Shown: positions 1 through 12,700 of the stretch, one piece after another
Layout of the letters: every line of letters begins with the position of its first letter
Numbering within the stretch: the stretch's first letter is position 1
Source of the DNA: Branchiostoma floridae
Lineage: Eukaryota; Chordata; Leptocardii; Amphioxiformes; Branchiostomatidae
NCBI RefSeq assembly: GCF_000003815.2
Contig: NC_049985.1
Coordinates: forward strand, 10,328,206 to 10,392,205
Direction of reading: 5' to 3'
DNA: 64,000 nt
The notes under the pieces: model-generated
Seen by the model: only the letters and a program-made list of their open reading frames with translations
Told to the model about the DNA's origin: nothing
Databases searched by the model: none
Translations under genes and position numbers: made by a program

Positions 1-2773
1 GGCACATTTGTACTGATGTCATTTGCAGCGACCTCTGCAAAGTAACCAAGAGCTGCCCATTCATTTTGTCAGGAAGTGCTTAGTTATGCAAAAGGTATTC
101 CTTTCAAAGCGCCCAGAGTGCTATGCTTCAATTCTGCCATTTAAAGTAACAGAATCCCAGTAAAGTTTCATCACTTCCGAATGAAAGGAATTTTTCCTCC
201 CGTCAAAAGGCCCTTGTACTGAAAGTAGGTAAAAGTTACTCATCGTAAGGAATAATAGTCTCAGTACACGTTAGACTGCGCTTGGGAGGGATGATCTCAC
301 AGCAAATATTTGTTTGGGAAGCATTAGTGCCTTCCTGTGTACACACCACTGCTTTGTGCGCTTTGTGAGTATCACGTAAATATCAAACACCCCACATGTC
401 CGATGTGTGAAAAAGGACAGTTATACATTTGGCAGAAACACCTCCAGTTTATCAAGAGGTGATTCTAGCTAACAGACCGTGGACGAATCAATATGGCCGC
501 AGCCTTTTATCCCTACACAGTAGACTCCCTGCAGGGGCTGTGAGTTTAAAAGGAAATGTGAGGCCGTTCGTTTCAAAATGCCTGGAAGTATGAGTCTGTA
601 TCAAGTCAATTTATCAGCCAGGCCTTTATGCTGGGAAACTGCAGACACTTCTGGCCTTTCTCATGCAAATTTGCAGAAATTTTGCCAAAAGTCTTGACAC
701 TGGCTGGCAGAAAATGTGCTACATATCTCTTCACTTTCACTCTTTTCCCTCTTATAAGGATACTCTCTCTTTCTTTTTCTGCCTTCCATTGAGAAGAAAG
801 GATACATTCAGGTAATGTTATCCCTTTCTTGTATGCAGATCAGTAATTGACTGTAACTGTTTTAACAGTCATTGTTATTGCGCAAAGTAGATGAACTTAT
901 CTCTGAACTTGTATTTGGTACCAAAGCACCTATAAAGACACCATTGCTGTAACTAGTGTAAGTCAGAACATATGTTTTATTTCCAAACCTAGAACTCATT
1001 TCCAATGTCACCTTTCCCTTGCTTTTTGGTAATATATATTTTGAGAGGATACAATCAGACAGAATTTCTGGCCATTCCAGCTGCTGTAATATATGGTGTT
1101 AAGCAATTGCGGGTAGTTGAGCCTTCCATATATCATATTCCATATGGATGAACATATCATTATTTTCCTCTTCATCCCATATGTACAAAATGTGCATGTA
1201 GATAAGGGTCCCAGCTGGTACAGTCGAGTGGATGCAAACACTTGTCCATAACTCAGTCCTGCTCCTATTTACACTCTCCTGTCTTGTTTTTCTCCTGGTT
1301 GTCCTTCTTTAATTTCTCTTTTTTGTCAGAAAGAGTACATGTAGTTGTCTCATTATGCAATTTGTGCAAAATTATTCGCGGAGAAGGCTTACCAGCCCAG
1401 GACCCACGGTATGCATGTCGATTTATTTCCCTTTTCATTCTGCTGGAGCTCTTACGTCTTTTTGAAGTGTACTGAATTTGTTACTGTCAGGGAGTCTATG
1501 CACTGCGTTTATCTGGATTATGTGGCTGCAGATATTATATGCCTTGCCTTCTAGGAATTATAATGAGCTTTGTAGATGTAATACCGAAGTTCCTCGTGAG
1601 ACAGGCTATTACCAAAGTAATTTTCAAACCCCTATCGCAAGCCTTGCTGCTGCTAGTCACAAGTTCCATCTCTCTTTGTGGTTCTGGGGAGATAAAAAGG
1701 TAGAGGCGGCAACTGTATTGGAGACTTGCTTCACCAGAATAATTGATTTTCCTCCCTCATTCATACGTTGCTGGCTGGGGCCTCAAGGCTTGACAGAATA
1801 TCTGCAGTAGTAGGTTCAGTTAGAGACAGGCTCCCGGTTGGTTAGGTCAGCAGACTTGGACGTCTTGCTGTTGTTCTTATGTTGTTTCCAGATCCTCAGT
1901 CTCTCTCCCAGACAGTTTCTAAGGCGTTGAAAATCTGTAATTGGAGCCCAAATTGACCAGTTTGCGGGGTGCCCTCGGCAGCCTCATTGTGGTGGTGAGA
2001 AGAACACAACAAAAGCCAGCAGTCAGTCTTGCCTCCAGACAAAACTGACGCAGAGCCCTGTTGCTTGGGTAGGTTGGCTTGCGCTGAATTTTCAGAATAT
2101 CTAGCCAACTCGGGACTTGAAGGCGGAGGGAGTGCGGCAGAATTTCTTGAGACTGTAAGCTTTATAAGGATGTCTTGCATCTTCTGAGATTTCTAGTGGT
2201 TCTGGGTCGCGTCCCATTGGATGTCGGTTGCCAGCTTTTGATTAATGTCTCCCTAGTCAATGTGCTTATGTTAGTTCCTTCTTGTCTCTGGATTTCTTTT
2301 TCTGTATCCGCGTCTCATCTGTCATCTTTCCAACATGCATCTTTTTAAGTTAAGCCTGTCTTTAGGTGTTGACTCCCATTGAAATATGAAATATGTTCAT
2401 GATTGTGAGCTTCTTTTGTAGGCTGTAGTTTTGGTGTAGAGTACTGAGTTCATGACGATCCTTACGTGAAGTACTTTTATCTCTTGAATTTTAGTTTATT
2501 GTCCGTGTTTCAGCTGCCATCTTTTGAACAGGTTTCTTTTGTAGCTCTTCGTCCAAAAAGAGTGGAGGGTATTGTTTTGTTAGTTTCTTCTACACCACAG
2601 TGTAGGTCTTGAATTCCTGTTAATCTACCATGTGATGGACGGCCACTCTCACGAGTATGGCAAGTCTACATGTATCCATGTCTTTGCCACCATCTCTCCA
2701 ACATGTGTTGATAGGGGTTTTGTAAGATTTTATACCTATTGTAATAAGCAATGTGGGTTTTTCTCTTTTGTAG
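1..2773. other. Upstream intron of the teneurin gene
   Basis: This stretch precedes the first teneurin exon that I can place. That exon opens with a splice acceptor (TAG at 2771-2773), so at least one coding exon with the initiator Met lies upstream of the window and this is intron. I looked for an exon resembling the Ser/Asp/Glu-rich segment that precedes the AMR-W motif in vertebrate teneurins and did not find one. Short open frames here have no recognisable protein. Confidence 0.6.
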
Positions 2774-5700
2774 GCTATGCGCTACTGGGAGCACCAGAAC
2801 AAAGGCAGCAGTAGCGACCCACTGAGAGACTCTGTGCTGTCCTCCGACACAGAGAACGAGGGCCTGGAGGGGTGCGGCGACCGCATGGCCGATGCAGGTA
2901 GCGTTGAAAACATCATCACCTGTGTTTATTGTCGTGAGTTTTGCCATTCGCCATTTTTTTGCGGTGGGCGGTGGATGACGACATCCCTGTCAGTTCTCAG
3001 AGGCAGTCCTCCTGCATACCTAATGTTATACAACTAAACTAGTGTAATAATTGATCTCCAAAGGTTTCTTTAAAGTGGCTTTTCAATGTTGCAAAGCAAG
3101 GTATTTTTTTACCAGCTGCAACTTAAACTTTAGATCAAATTGAATCAAGATCTCACCTTTTCTGACCTGATTCAAGTTTCTGGCAGCATAACTGCTATAT
3201 TATTTATATTCCATACTGCTACGTGGAATAATCAGATATTTCTCATTGATCGCCATAAATAAAAGCTATATTTCCCCCTAAGCTTGTGAGCCAAGTCAAT
3301 ACCAAATATGTCTGAGTTGCAGTTTTGTCAGCCATTAAATATGAAGCACTGCTTTAGGCTATCATTTCTTCATTGCAAAATGTGCTCATATTCAACCTGT
3401 TGGGGTCCTTCCCTCGGGTATATGTAACACCCACAACGATATTGTAATATGTGAGGCTACCTTGCTTCTCAGGCTTTTGAACTAAAAATTAAACCACCAA
3501 GAGGACAAGATAATAGGCTGAGAGGAACACTTGAATCTGGATCAGTTCACCCATTAAATGCACCAAGGTAAAGAAGGTATTAAAGTCCTGGCCCTCTCTC
3601 TTTCTCTTTTTTAAATTTTGAACTGCAGTTTTTTTAAGACTAAGGACTAAATAGAATTGTTGTGGCCATACAAGCGTATGGTAGTGTGCTATGGAGAACC
3701 CTTTGGTTTGTTCTGTTTTCAGCAAACATTTCAACCACCTGCGCCCATGAACAAACAGAAAAGTGAGCACGCACTTATTACGTTCTGATTTTGTTGTTTT
3801 CCGGAGTTTCATAATGCCTTTGCTAATCTAAATAAGCTGAAGTGAATTAGTCGTTATAACAAATAGAAAGAGAGGAATGGGGAAACACTCAAGTTGTCAA
3901 ATGCCTAAAGCTAAAACTTCAATATTTACATGGAGAAAAGAGCAACTGCTGTGGTACTTAAGTGTGCATATAAGCAACATTGGGGAATGCCTTGTTGCCA
4001 TTACAAACAGCTATGATATACGTCTAGTGATCTTTTCCTTCTCTGATTTGTACCAGAAAATCAGCCTTTGTGAAACTGCAAATTCATAACATGTAGAATT
4101 CCAGATGTTAGACGATAAATACTTGATTGGTGTGAATTGCCGTTATGAATTGCCAGCTGGCATTTCTAATTCGGGAATGAAACCATTGAAAGGAAACCTG
4201 CACATATTCAATGGGGGACAATGTCTGCAACGATCAATTTAGCATGGTCGGGACATGTGTGGGCTTGTCATGGGCTAAAATGAGAAAGATTTAGGTTCTA
4301 ATTGTCAAGGCATTAGGGGTGACAGGGGCTGGCAAAGCTAGATGGATGCCTGGAAATCAGGATGCAAATGTTTGTGGGGGGATAATGATCCATCATGGGG
4401 ATAGCAACCACACGAGGCGCGAGCGCCGCGCTGTACCATGAATATTCATCCAGAGTCTTGCTGTATCAATGCTCTGCAGCGACCATGTAATGGCGTGTGT
4501 AATCACGTATGTGCGGAACATTTCTCAACATTAGATTGATTTCGCTGCAGTGGAATATTTCACATGAGAATGTATACAACGCTTCGGAAACACCTGGTGC
4601 CCAAGTTGTGATACATACATCACAGGCGGCAGTAGGGGAGAAACCCTAATCCCTGGTGTGTGTGCAGATGCCATTTTGATAATGCCGTCTAACCCTGGGG
4701 AACTTAGTTATAAATCCAATTTGCAAGATGCATGGCGGCACGAAAATACACCCCGCAACCTGCTGTCATATTTTAGCAGAATCGTAGCCGATTTCCCTTC
4801 CATTCTTGTGATGTACTGCCCTATTGTGTGCTCTAAATGACATTGTAATGTCAAATGTAAATTGCTGCAGGGAGGATTTGTTCGTAACCTGTCGAAGTTG
4901 GACAGAATGCACAATGCCTATTGCTGCTTAGCATCTCCTGGGACCCATAATAAGCGCAAGTTCATTAAAATGATTGCCGAGTTATGATGGTAACATCGTA
5001 AATAGCACAAAGTGGAGATCATTATTTTGCGTAATGGCCCTGGTGTAGCAGAAAATGGACAACTTGCGGCATGGCGGACATCCCCCGGGACTGACAATTT
5101 ATCTGGAAGTGAATTAAATTCAGCGTGATGTGTTGTAGTCAAGCTGGGACACCTGTTGTGGGTTGGTCTAGCATGTGTACAGGGACTGCGAAATGTGGTT
5201 AACTTTTCTGTCCTCTGTTTTAAGCTCGAAGAAAATGTGATCATTGTGTGTATGGGGACTACAAAATGTGCATCACTTTCATTTTAAGACTAAAGTACTT
5301 TTCCAGGAAATGTGGTCATTATCTAACAATTGTGAGTTAAACACCCAGGGTCTTGGCTTTGATATCCCTCTTGGGCTGTAAAATGTAGTTGATTTTGCTC
5401 TCCTCTGTTATATCTCAGAGACAATAAGACCATTATCTACTATTTGTGACTAAAACGCCTACCTGAGCAACAAAATGTAATTGACTTTGGTCATGTTGGT
5501 TTTAAGCTTTTATGGTTTTAAGGAATTGCAATGATTATCAACCAATTGTGATTACAATTCATTAATATTTGGAATTTTAAAAAAAACAGGTAGTTTATAG
5601 GGACTACAAACATATTTTGAATTAAAAAAAAACAGGTAGTTTATACTTGTCTTCTTGGTTGTAAGCTTTCATTAGATGCAAGGAAATGCACTCATTATGT

Positions 5701-8700
5701 GATTGAATTGTGCATTAAGCACCAAGGAATCTTGGCTGTAATGTTCCATTTGTGTCCTACAGAGACCACAAATTGCACTTGACTTTGGTCTCCGTGGGTA
5801 TAAGCCTTTCGTAATTTCAAGGAAATGTGATCATTATCCACCCATTGTGAATCAAACACCAGGGATACCTGCTCTGAGGTTCATTTTGCGTCGTCAGAAA
5901 ATTGGGGTCTTAATGTTAACTCATGCTGTGTAGCGCTCCGCGGTAAGGAACATAAATGAATACATGATAACTTCTTGAGATGTAGGAGGCATAAAGAAAA
6001 CATAATTTATATGGGCTGCCACTGAAAACTGACAGGGATATGTACCGATGCAATATTGCATGCCGGAGGGTAAGGTAGGTGGATAAACAGGATCTGTAAT
6101 AACTGTTGGATAGGACAACATTATGCTGAAGTTCCTGAATCAGTACAAACATGTTTTTGTTAAATGAACACCAATGACGGTATACCAAATGATTGCCTTG
6201 TGTTTGATATCTTGCGGTTGAACTGGTGGTGTTGGTTTCCTTTTTCCTATAATCTATTCATTTTCTCATGTAAATGATAATTTACTAGCAAAAACTGTGT
6301 GGATACTAATGTCTCTTTGCCCTGTTTTGTGCAATCTGGGAACATCAAGGAAGTAAGATGTGCCTTTCTGCATTTAGTCTGTAATCTTGCCTGCTAGTAG
6401 CTTCCATAAATTATAAGGTTGACGCTATGTATGCTGCAAAGTTGGCATGTACGTATTTTGATGCATGTGCAGTATCAACAAACACTGGCCATGTTCAAAT
6501 TCTTATCATTCAAGACTAGTGAAGATATTCTTTCTATTACATTTCCATGGAATATTTTGGAAAATGCCTACTCATCAAATTGCTCATCCAGTGTCTAATT
6601 ATGTAACAGGCCAGAATATTACCCTGGTGTAGGTAGAATGGGGAATATTTTGGCCAGTATTGAAATTGTTGGTAGCATGTGCAAGGGAGAAGACATTAAC
6701 TCATGGATGAATCTTTTCACCCTAGGTCTGCCCTCATCACCCAGTGGTCCAACAGAACTGGCTTCCCCGGTGTCTAGAACCTCCACCCCTTCCCCCAACC
6801 CTGGGGATACGCCCCACAGCATGTCAGGTAAAAACCTCTTTTCTTCAGTCATACTTTTGCATGTATAAGTATTTAAAAAGATGTTTAGAAGTTTGAGTTA
6901 ACTTTGGAATCTCTTTCATAATCTGTCAGTGCTCTTCATTCAACCGCATTGTGTATCATTTCAACGAGAAATTAACTTGTTAAAGCCTTTCAGTGATATA
7001 AAAAAAAGCACAGCGCTATCCACTTAAGGACAGTGGGTATAGGATCAACCAAACTCTAAAGTTTCAATCATTTTTTAGGACTAGATATTTATATTCAAGC
7101 AAACTATTTTGAAAGCAACTATTGCCCTTTATTATCCAGTAGATGACCTTTATCCATCATTTCCCAGCCTTTCTGTCTGCATGATTATGGGGTCTTCAAG
7201 CAATTTCTCAAAACATGATGGATTTAGGTCACAAATCATGATGTAGAAAGGTCGATGACTTACCCAATGATCGCTTCACAAAAGATGAATCCCCCCCCCC
7301 CCAAAGGATGAATTTAACTTTGAAAACTGCATATTTCCCTTTAGTTTGGTAACAAGGATTCAGCTGTTTATAACCACAGGTAGCCTGGATGCCAGCCCAA
7401 TATCAACAACATCTATCGTGTAGATATTTTTGAGGTCGGGCTGAGGTCTGGCATCCAGACTAAAACATAGGGACTTATGTGGCTGTATTGATCAGTGTAT
7501 TGATTGATTCCTATTGACTTCCAGGGGAAATTGCTCGCAATACAAACTACTCAGAGAGTGAGGACGAGTTTGAAGGGTCCTTTTTGGTCCAGACGGCGTC
7601 CGGGAATGTGTACGTGCCAACCTCCTGTAAGTGTACGTGGTGCAACTTTCTTCATCTTGTCTTACCTTAGGCTAGCTCCTGCCTTTATGAAGTAGACTAG
7701 GTATTAGAAGTATAATTGTAGTTCAAATGTTTTTGCCTATGGTGCAGTTACTGTAAGAAAGTAGCTAAAAGTTCTCAGTCTGGACGTGGGAAGAAGACTA
7801 AAAGCTCCTCATTCATTTCTTATGGGCCTATGTTAAGACTGCATTATTGCATATAGTGAAGAGACAATTATGCCTACAAAGCCCTCCCTCCAGCCTCACA
7901 GGTCTGGTGCTCTAAAAGCCTTGTTTCCTGTCAGATTCTAACAACTACACTTCGTGGCAACCTGAACGCTTCACATAAACCCAGCCCCTTTGACAGGCCA
8001 ATTGGTCTTGCCATTTCAACTTGATACCCGTCATTAAAGAAGACATTAAGTTTTGCTCCGACCACGCACTTTGCAGCGATCAGATAAGACCACCAGGAGC
8101 TCCTCTTTGCAGGCGAGCTTTCTCTGGCATTATCGGAAATCATCAAAGTGCTCTCCGGGACCACATCGTGGCTCAAAGTAAAGGGTATCTAACGCTCCCA
8201 GGTAGCATCTTCCCTGCCAGATAGCCTCTCTTGGTTGACGGTTAGAAGTCGTGCCAAGGGTGCAGGTCTCTTTGTAGTATTCCTCATTGAAAGGGATCTT
8301 AGAGATGCAGCCAGGAATTAGAGAGGAGACTTGCTGTGTTATTCAGATTCTCAGAAGGAATGGAACAAAGGAGAAGCCATCATGGCTGAAAGGAGAGAGT
8401 ATCTAACCCTTCCAGGCTAGTTTCTTCCCTGCCACACACATATGTATCTCTCCTTACTTGAAGGTTGGGAAGTTGTGCCTCGGGTGCTGGGCTCTTTTTT
8501 GGCATTCCTTATCATCAAAGGGGATCCTAGAGATATTGTCAGGAATTTCAAAGGAGAATCTTTTTGTAACATTCTGAGGAAGGGAACTGAGAGAAAGCCA
8601 TCAGAGTGCAAACTTTGTGTCACAAATGGAGGCACACCCAACAGATACGAAATGTCAGAGCTTGGTAAAGATATAGATAACAGCCAAAGAGTCACTTGAA

Positions 8701-9722
8701 GTGAGTGTAATGTATCTGTATCCATTCTCAGTAGTTTTGTGTTCTTCCATTATCAAAGAGGGTTGGAAGGGAAAAAGTTGTTGAGATTTTTAGGTAGCAA
8801 TAAATCAAAATCATATTTTCTGTATTGGGACATTTTAAGTGAGGCGGGCAGGAAAATGTGTGCTATGCTCGTATGGGCTGATGGATATGTAGAAAACTTT
8901 CCTGTGATTTGCAATATATGATATGTGATTCTGGGGATGATGAGACTGCCCGAAATGTATTTCTACATGCATTTCAACCAGTAGCAAATGAGAGAGATAA
9001 GAATTCCTGAAATGTTACGACCTCAGAGGTTTATCTCTCGGCTATCTCACTGCTAACAACTCCCCTTGGTACCTTCCTCCAGAAAGTTTGACTGTTTTAT
9101 GGGCAAAAAGCCCAGGCAAAAATGAGACATGAAAATGATAAAGCAGCGTTATATATCAACCTGCCAACCGCTGGAACCTCCATGCTCTGATAGACGGGTA
9201 GCTCCTATATCCAGTCATTATGGAACTTTTAGTACCTGTCCAGAAGTAAAGATCTTCCCATGATAAAAACGTCAGTTTGCATTTTCTCAGTCTGCTCAGG
9301 TGCCAACGGTTTCCATCGTTTCCCCATCCTTCATGGGAAGGTGCCAATATCTTCTTATTGATCACCCGTGAGCATGGCCCCCAATACATTGTTATGACAT
9401 TTAGCCAATAGCTCGGTATGCATGGCAGCGCCGGAGTTGCCACTCCAAGGACACCCTCCCATATTTTAGAAGTCTGCTGGGATCGGGGACGCGAAGATGG
9501 AATCTATTCTGTCGTATTGCCCATGTTCGAGCGGTGTCTCCTTGATCTGAGATGAAAGTCACACCTTAAGCATTTTGCAAACTGTCGGTTGCTGTTGTTT
9601 CTCTCAGTGCCTGACCAGGAGGGCTCCTGTAGAGCGCAGGAGGCCGATCAGACGTCCACACGGAGAGAAGAGCCGACGTCAGGAGAGGGCGACGTCCACT
9701 GGGCACCGGACCCACCAGATAG
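2774..9722 (+). CDS. TENM: Teneurin cytoplasmic-domain exons 1-4
   Basis: Exons 2774-2897, 6726-6827, 7525-7626 and 9608-9722 encode residues 1-148 of the visible protein. The start AMRYWEHQNKGSSSD corresponds to the AMR-W segment of vertebrate teneurin intracellular domains, followed by the acidic SSDTENEGLEG stretch. Exon 2 is Ser/Pro-rich (GLPSSPSGPTELASPVS), with several SP/TP sites; exon 3 gives NYSESEDEFEGSFLVQTASG. Junction phases run 1, 1, 1, 2. In the family this region can be released and reach the nucleus. Proline-rich SH3 ligands described for some vertebrate teneurins are not clearly present in these four exons. Confidence 0.88.
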
Positions 9723-12700
9723 GTGAGTGTGGAACTCAACTCATACAGAAATTACTACGTTTTTGTAGTTTCTGTTAACCATCATTGACTTCATACCAAT
9801 TCATTTCCTTGGTTATGATGCATATGACATTTTAAAGTACAAATGAACCAAGATTGAAACCAGAGGGCAGGGAGAAAAGCTAGAATCTGTCTAGATTCAC
9901 TCCCAGAAACAGCTTGTACCAAGAGACAGACTTTGCCCAAGACTGTGTTTTCATGTTGATAAGGGAACATTATTACTCAAATACTTAATGGGTGAGTTTT
10001 TCTATATTGCCTAAGGCAGCAAGGAAATAGATCTTCCCCTCAAACTCATATTGTCATGTTGAACTTCCAATGCAGAATTGTTTCTCTCAATCCTAGAACC
10101 AAGAAATTAAATTGGTGTGGTCCTTAAACGGCCGTTAGCTCTTTAGACTTGAACTTGGGTTTTAAAATGGAACCGAACACAAATGAGGCACAATTCCCTT
10201 TAGAGAATAGAGGGTCTGTTCGTATTGGAGTAGTTGTGCCGTTGTTTTATTGATTGCTTGTCCATTACTGAGCCAGCCCTTCGACATTGATTCCTAGGCA
10301 CTTTGTCTATGTCGAAAGGTCTATTATGCCCCAATCTTCATTAAGGAAATGTGGCCGCCGGTGAGACTTAAGATCTTGCCGAGCGTAATCAATTTCCTTT
10401 CCTCCCACGCCTGCCTTCTAAGGAGTCCTGCTTCTGAGGCAGGAAAAATGAAAGTTGACGTACCTGTATTGATTCTCAAGTTTAGTAATGAAAGTCGGCA
10501 CATTGCTAGCACTTAGTGTGTCGTCTTTGCTCACAACTGTCGATGTGTGTCAGTGTAAACTTCAGCCAAACTGCCACATCACTTCAGTACTACCATGATG
10601 TGTGCTTTACAAATCATCAAATCAATCTCTCTTTAATGTGTACTTTCTAATTACGAAATTGCCTGCACATTTGGAAATCCTTGTGGCCACACCAAAGTTG
10701 ATTTGCTCTCGTACAGATTTGTAAAAAAAATTCTGAAATGGGAATATCAATATAATAGCAGTCTGAGGGAAATATCATCTGTCCCTTGCTTGGTGCACAC
10801 AGCAAGATTGGATGTCATATTCAAGATTTCCTCCCAGTCCTCTTTTTTTTATCTTGGTCCGTTGCTTAACTTTTACTTAGAATGTCTGACAACCAGGGAA
10901 ATGAATCTATGTGGTGTTAACAGTTGTTCTTTTAATGTATGTGTTATCAAGCAGTCACGGTCATTACTTTTGGATTGCTATGCCGTGTGCTCGGCAAATT
11001 CGTTTCCTCAACCACCACATTGATCTCTCCTCAATTTGTTCTTTCCCCAAAATTGCCCGTGCATTTGCAGCCATGATGACATGCACCTTAGTGCTCTTAA
11101 ATTGAGTTGGCAACCACCCAACATATATATTGGGCTCCAGTGTTACAATTGCTTTTGCTTTGCTGGTGAGATTGGTTTACATGAAACATATCCCTCCTGT
11201 CAATATCCTACAGGCAACAGTTCCTGTATCACGCGGACACCGTAGGTTCCTCGGCGGCCGTACCACTACCACCCTACTCCCTGTACCCAAACGAGAGGCC
11301 GGTTTCTCTCACGTCCACAAGCACCTTCAAGATGAAGCGCCCGTACCGGTGCAACTGGCGGTGTGCTGCCATCGTTTTCATGGTGGTGTCCTTCCTCCTG
11401 GCTGCTCTTCTGGCTTACTTTTTGGGTACGTATTGATTGATGTGTACAGTCAAACCTGTACCAAGGACCACTTGCCACTGAGGCCACTTTTTTGGTTGCC
11501 TCTAACTAGGTCTAAGATAATTTTTTCCATCATCCATACCATTGAAATTTTACCAGAACAATTTTATTCAAGTCTCTAGAGTGGCTATCATAGACAGGTT
11601 TTACTTATGGAAATTACTCTTCTGGATACACGTCGATCTAGTTTGTCAAGGAAAGTTACATGCCAAACAAAAAGTATACAAGTCAAAGAAAAATGACAAT
11701 ATCAACATGGTACAGCTGCCCAGAGCCTGCTATGGAGACTGATATCCTCTGTCTCCGCGTCAGTGTGAGTGACCCTTTTAGCTGTAATATTGTTCATGTC
11801 CTGTCGAATAAGTTCAGGCTGGGTGGACTTAAAGCATCTCCCAGCAGGATCCGGGCATCATCTGATGCATTATGCATGAAGAGTTATATTTCTTACAAAA
11901 AAACGTGCACACATAAAACTGTGATATATTTGAGTTTTGATAGAGATTCAGTTCCAAACTCAAAGCCCATTTATTCTGGTTAGCTAGCTTGATGCACTAA
12001 AATAACTAAATAGGAAAAGTACAATTTCAAGACAACATAATACTCAAGTTTGAAATATATGCATAATTCATGCTCAAATGCACTACAAAAGTACTAGGTT
12101 AGGCAGATAAGGGTTTTAAGTCAAAACACATTCATTCTTTTTTGTAAATTTTGTCAGCTTAATGCACCAAATATGATATGTAAGAGACCATTACATACAT
12201 CTATATCTGATACTATTTGCTGAGGCCATAAGTGCCCTGATGGCTCCAAGGGTATCATAGGTCTTTTCCAAAATCTCTCCACAGCCCATTTATATTTTTC
12301 CCTGAAGCCTCTACAAGATCCCAGCCCGCGTATTAATGCCTGTAAATGTGCTGATATGCGCCATACCTCTTCCCCTTTCCCCCTCCCAAAGCACACTAAT
12401 GCACATGATGGTTTATTCATGAGTGCCCCCTGGCCAGAAGATTGTGAAGTGCATCAGCCTGCCCTAAATGGTTTTACTACTATCAGAGTTTTTGTCCATA
12501 CCTCTTGTGGAAACCATTAGGCTAAAAGGTCCATACTATTAGCATTCGCATATCCCATGGCCATGAAGTTGTAGTGCGATTGGGTTTTTCTTTCATCATC
12601 CTGGTTTTGCTTGCAGGATAGCTACAGAGTGCAAGCAGATCTAAATGATGTCCATTTCGAAGAATAAAAGGAAATTGACAAGAGTTCATTGATTAGCAAC

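Larger units (their letters stand above)
6828..9607 (+). other. Teneurin introns around exon 3, with repeats
   Basis: Two introns (6828-7524 and 7627-9607) flank exon 3. They contain a 13-base C run near 7,290, a short palindromic element at 7,381-7,462 and a direct repeat pair at about 8,185-8,610. I see no further exon. Confidence 0.6.
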
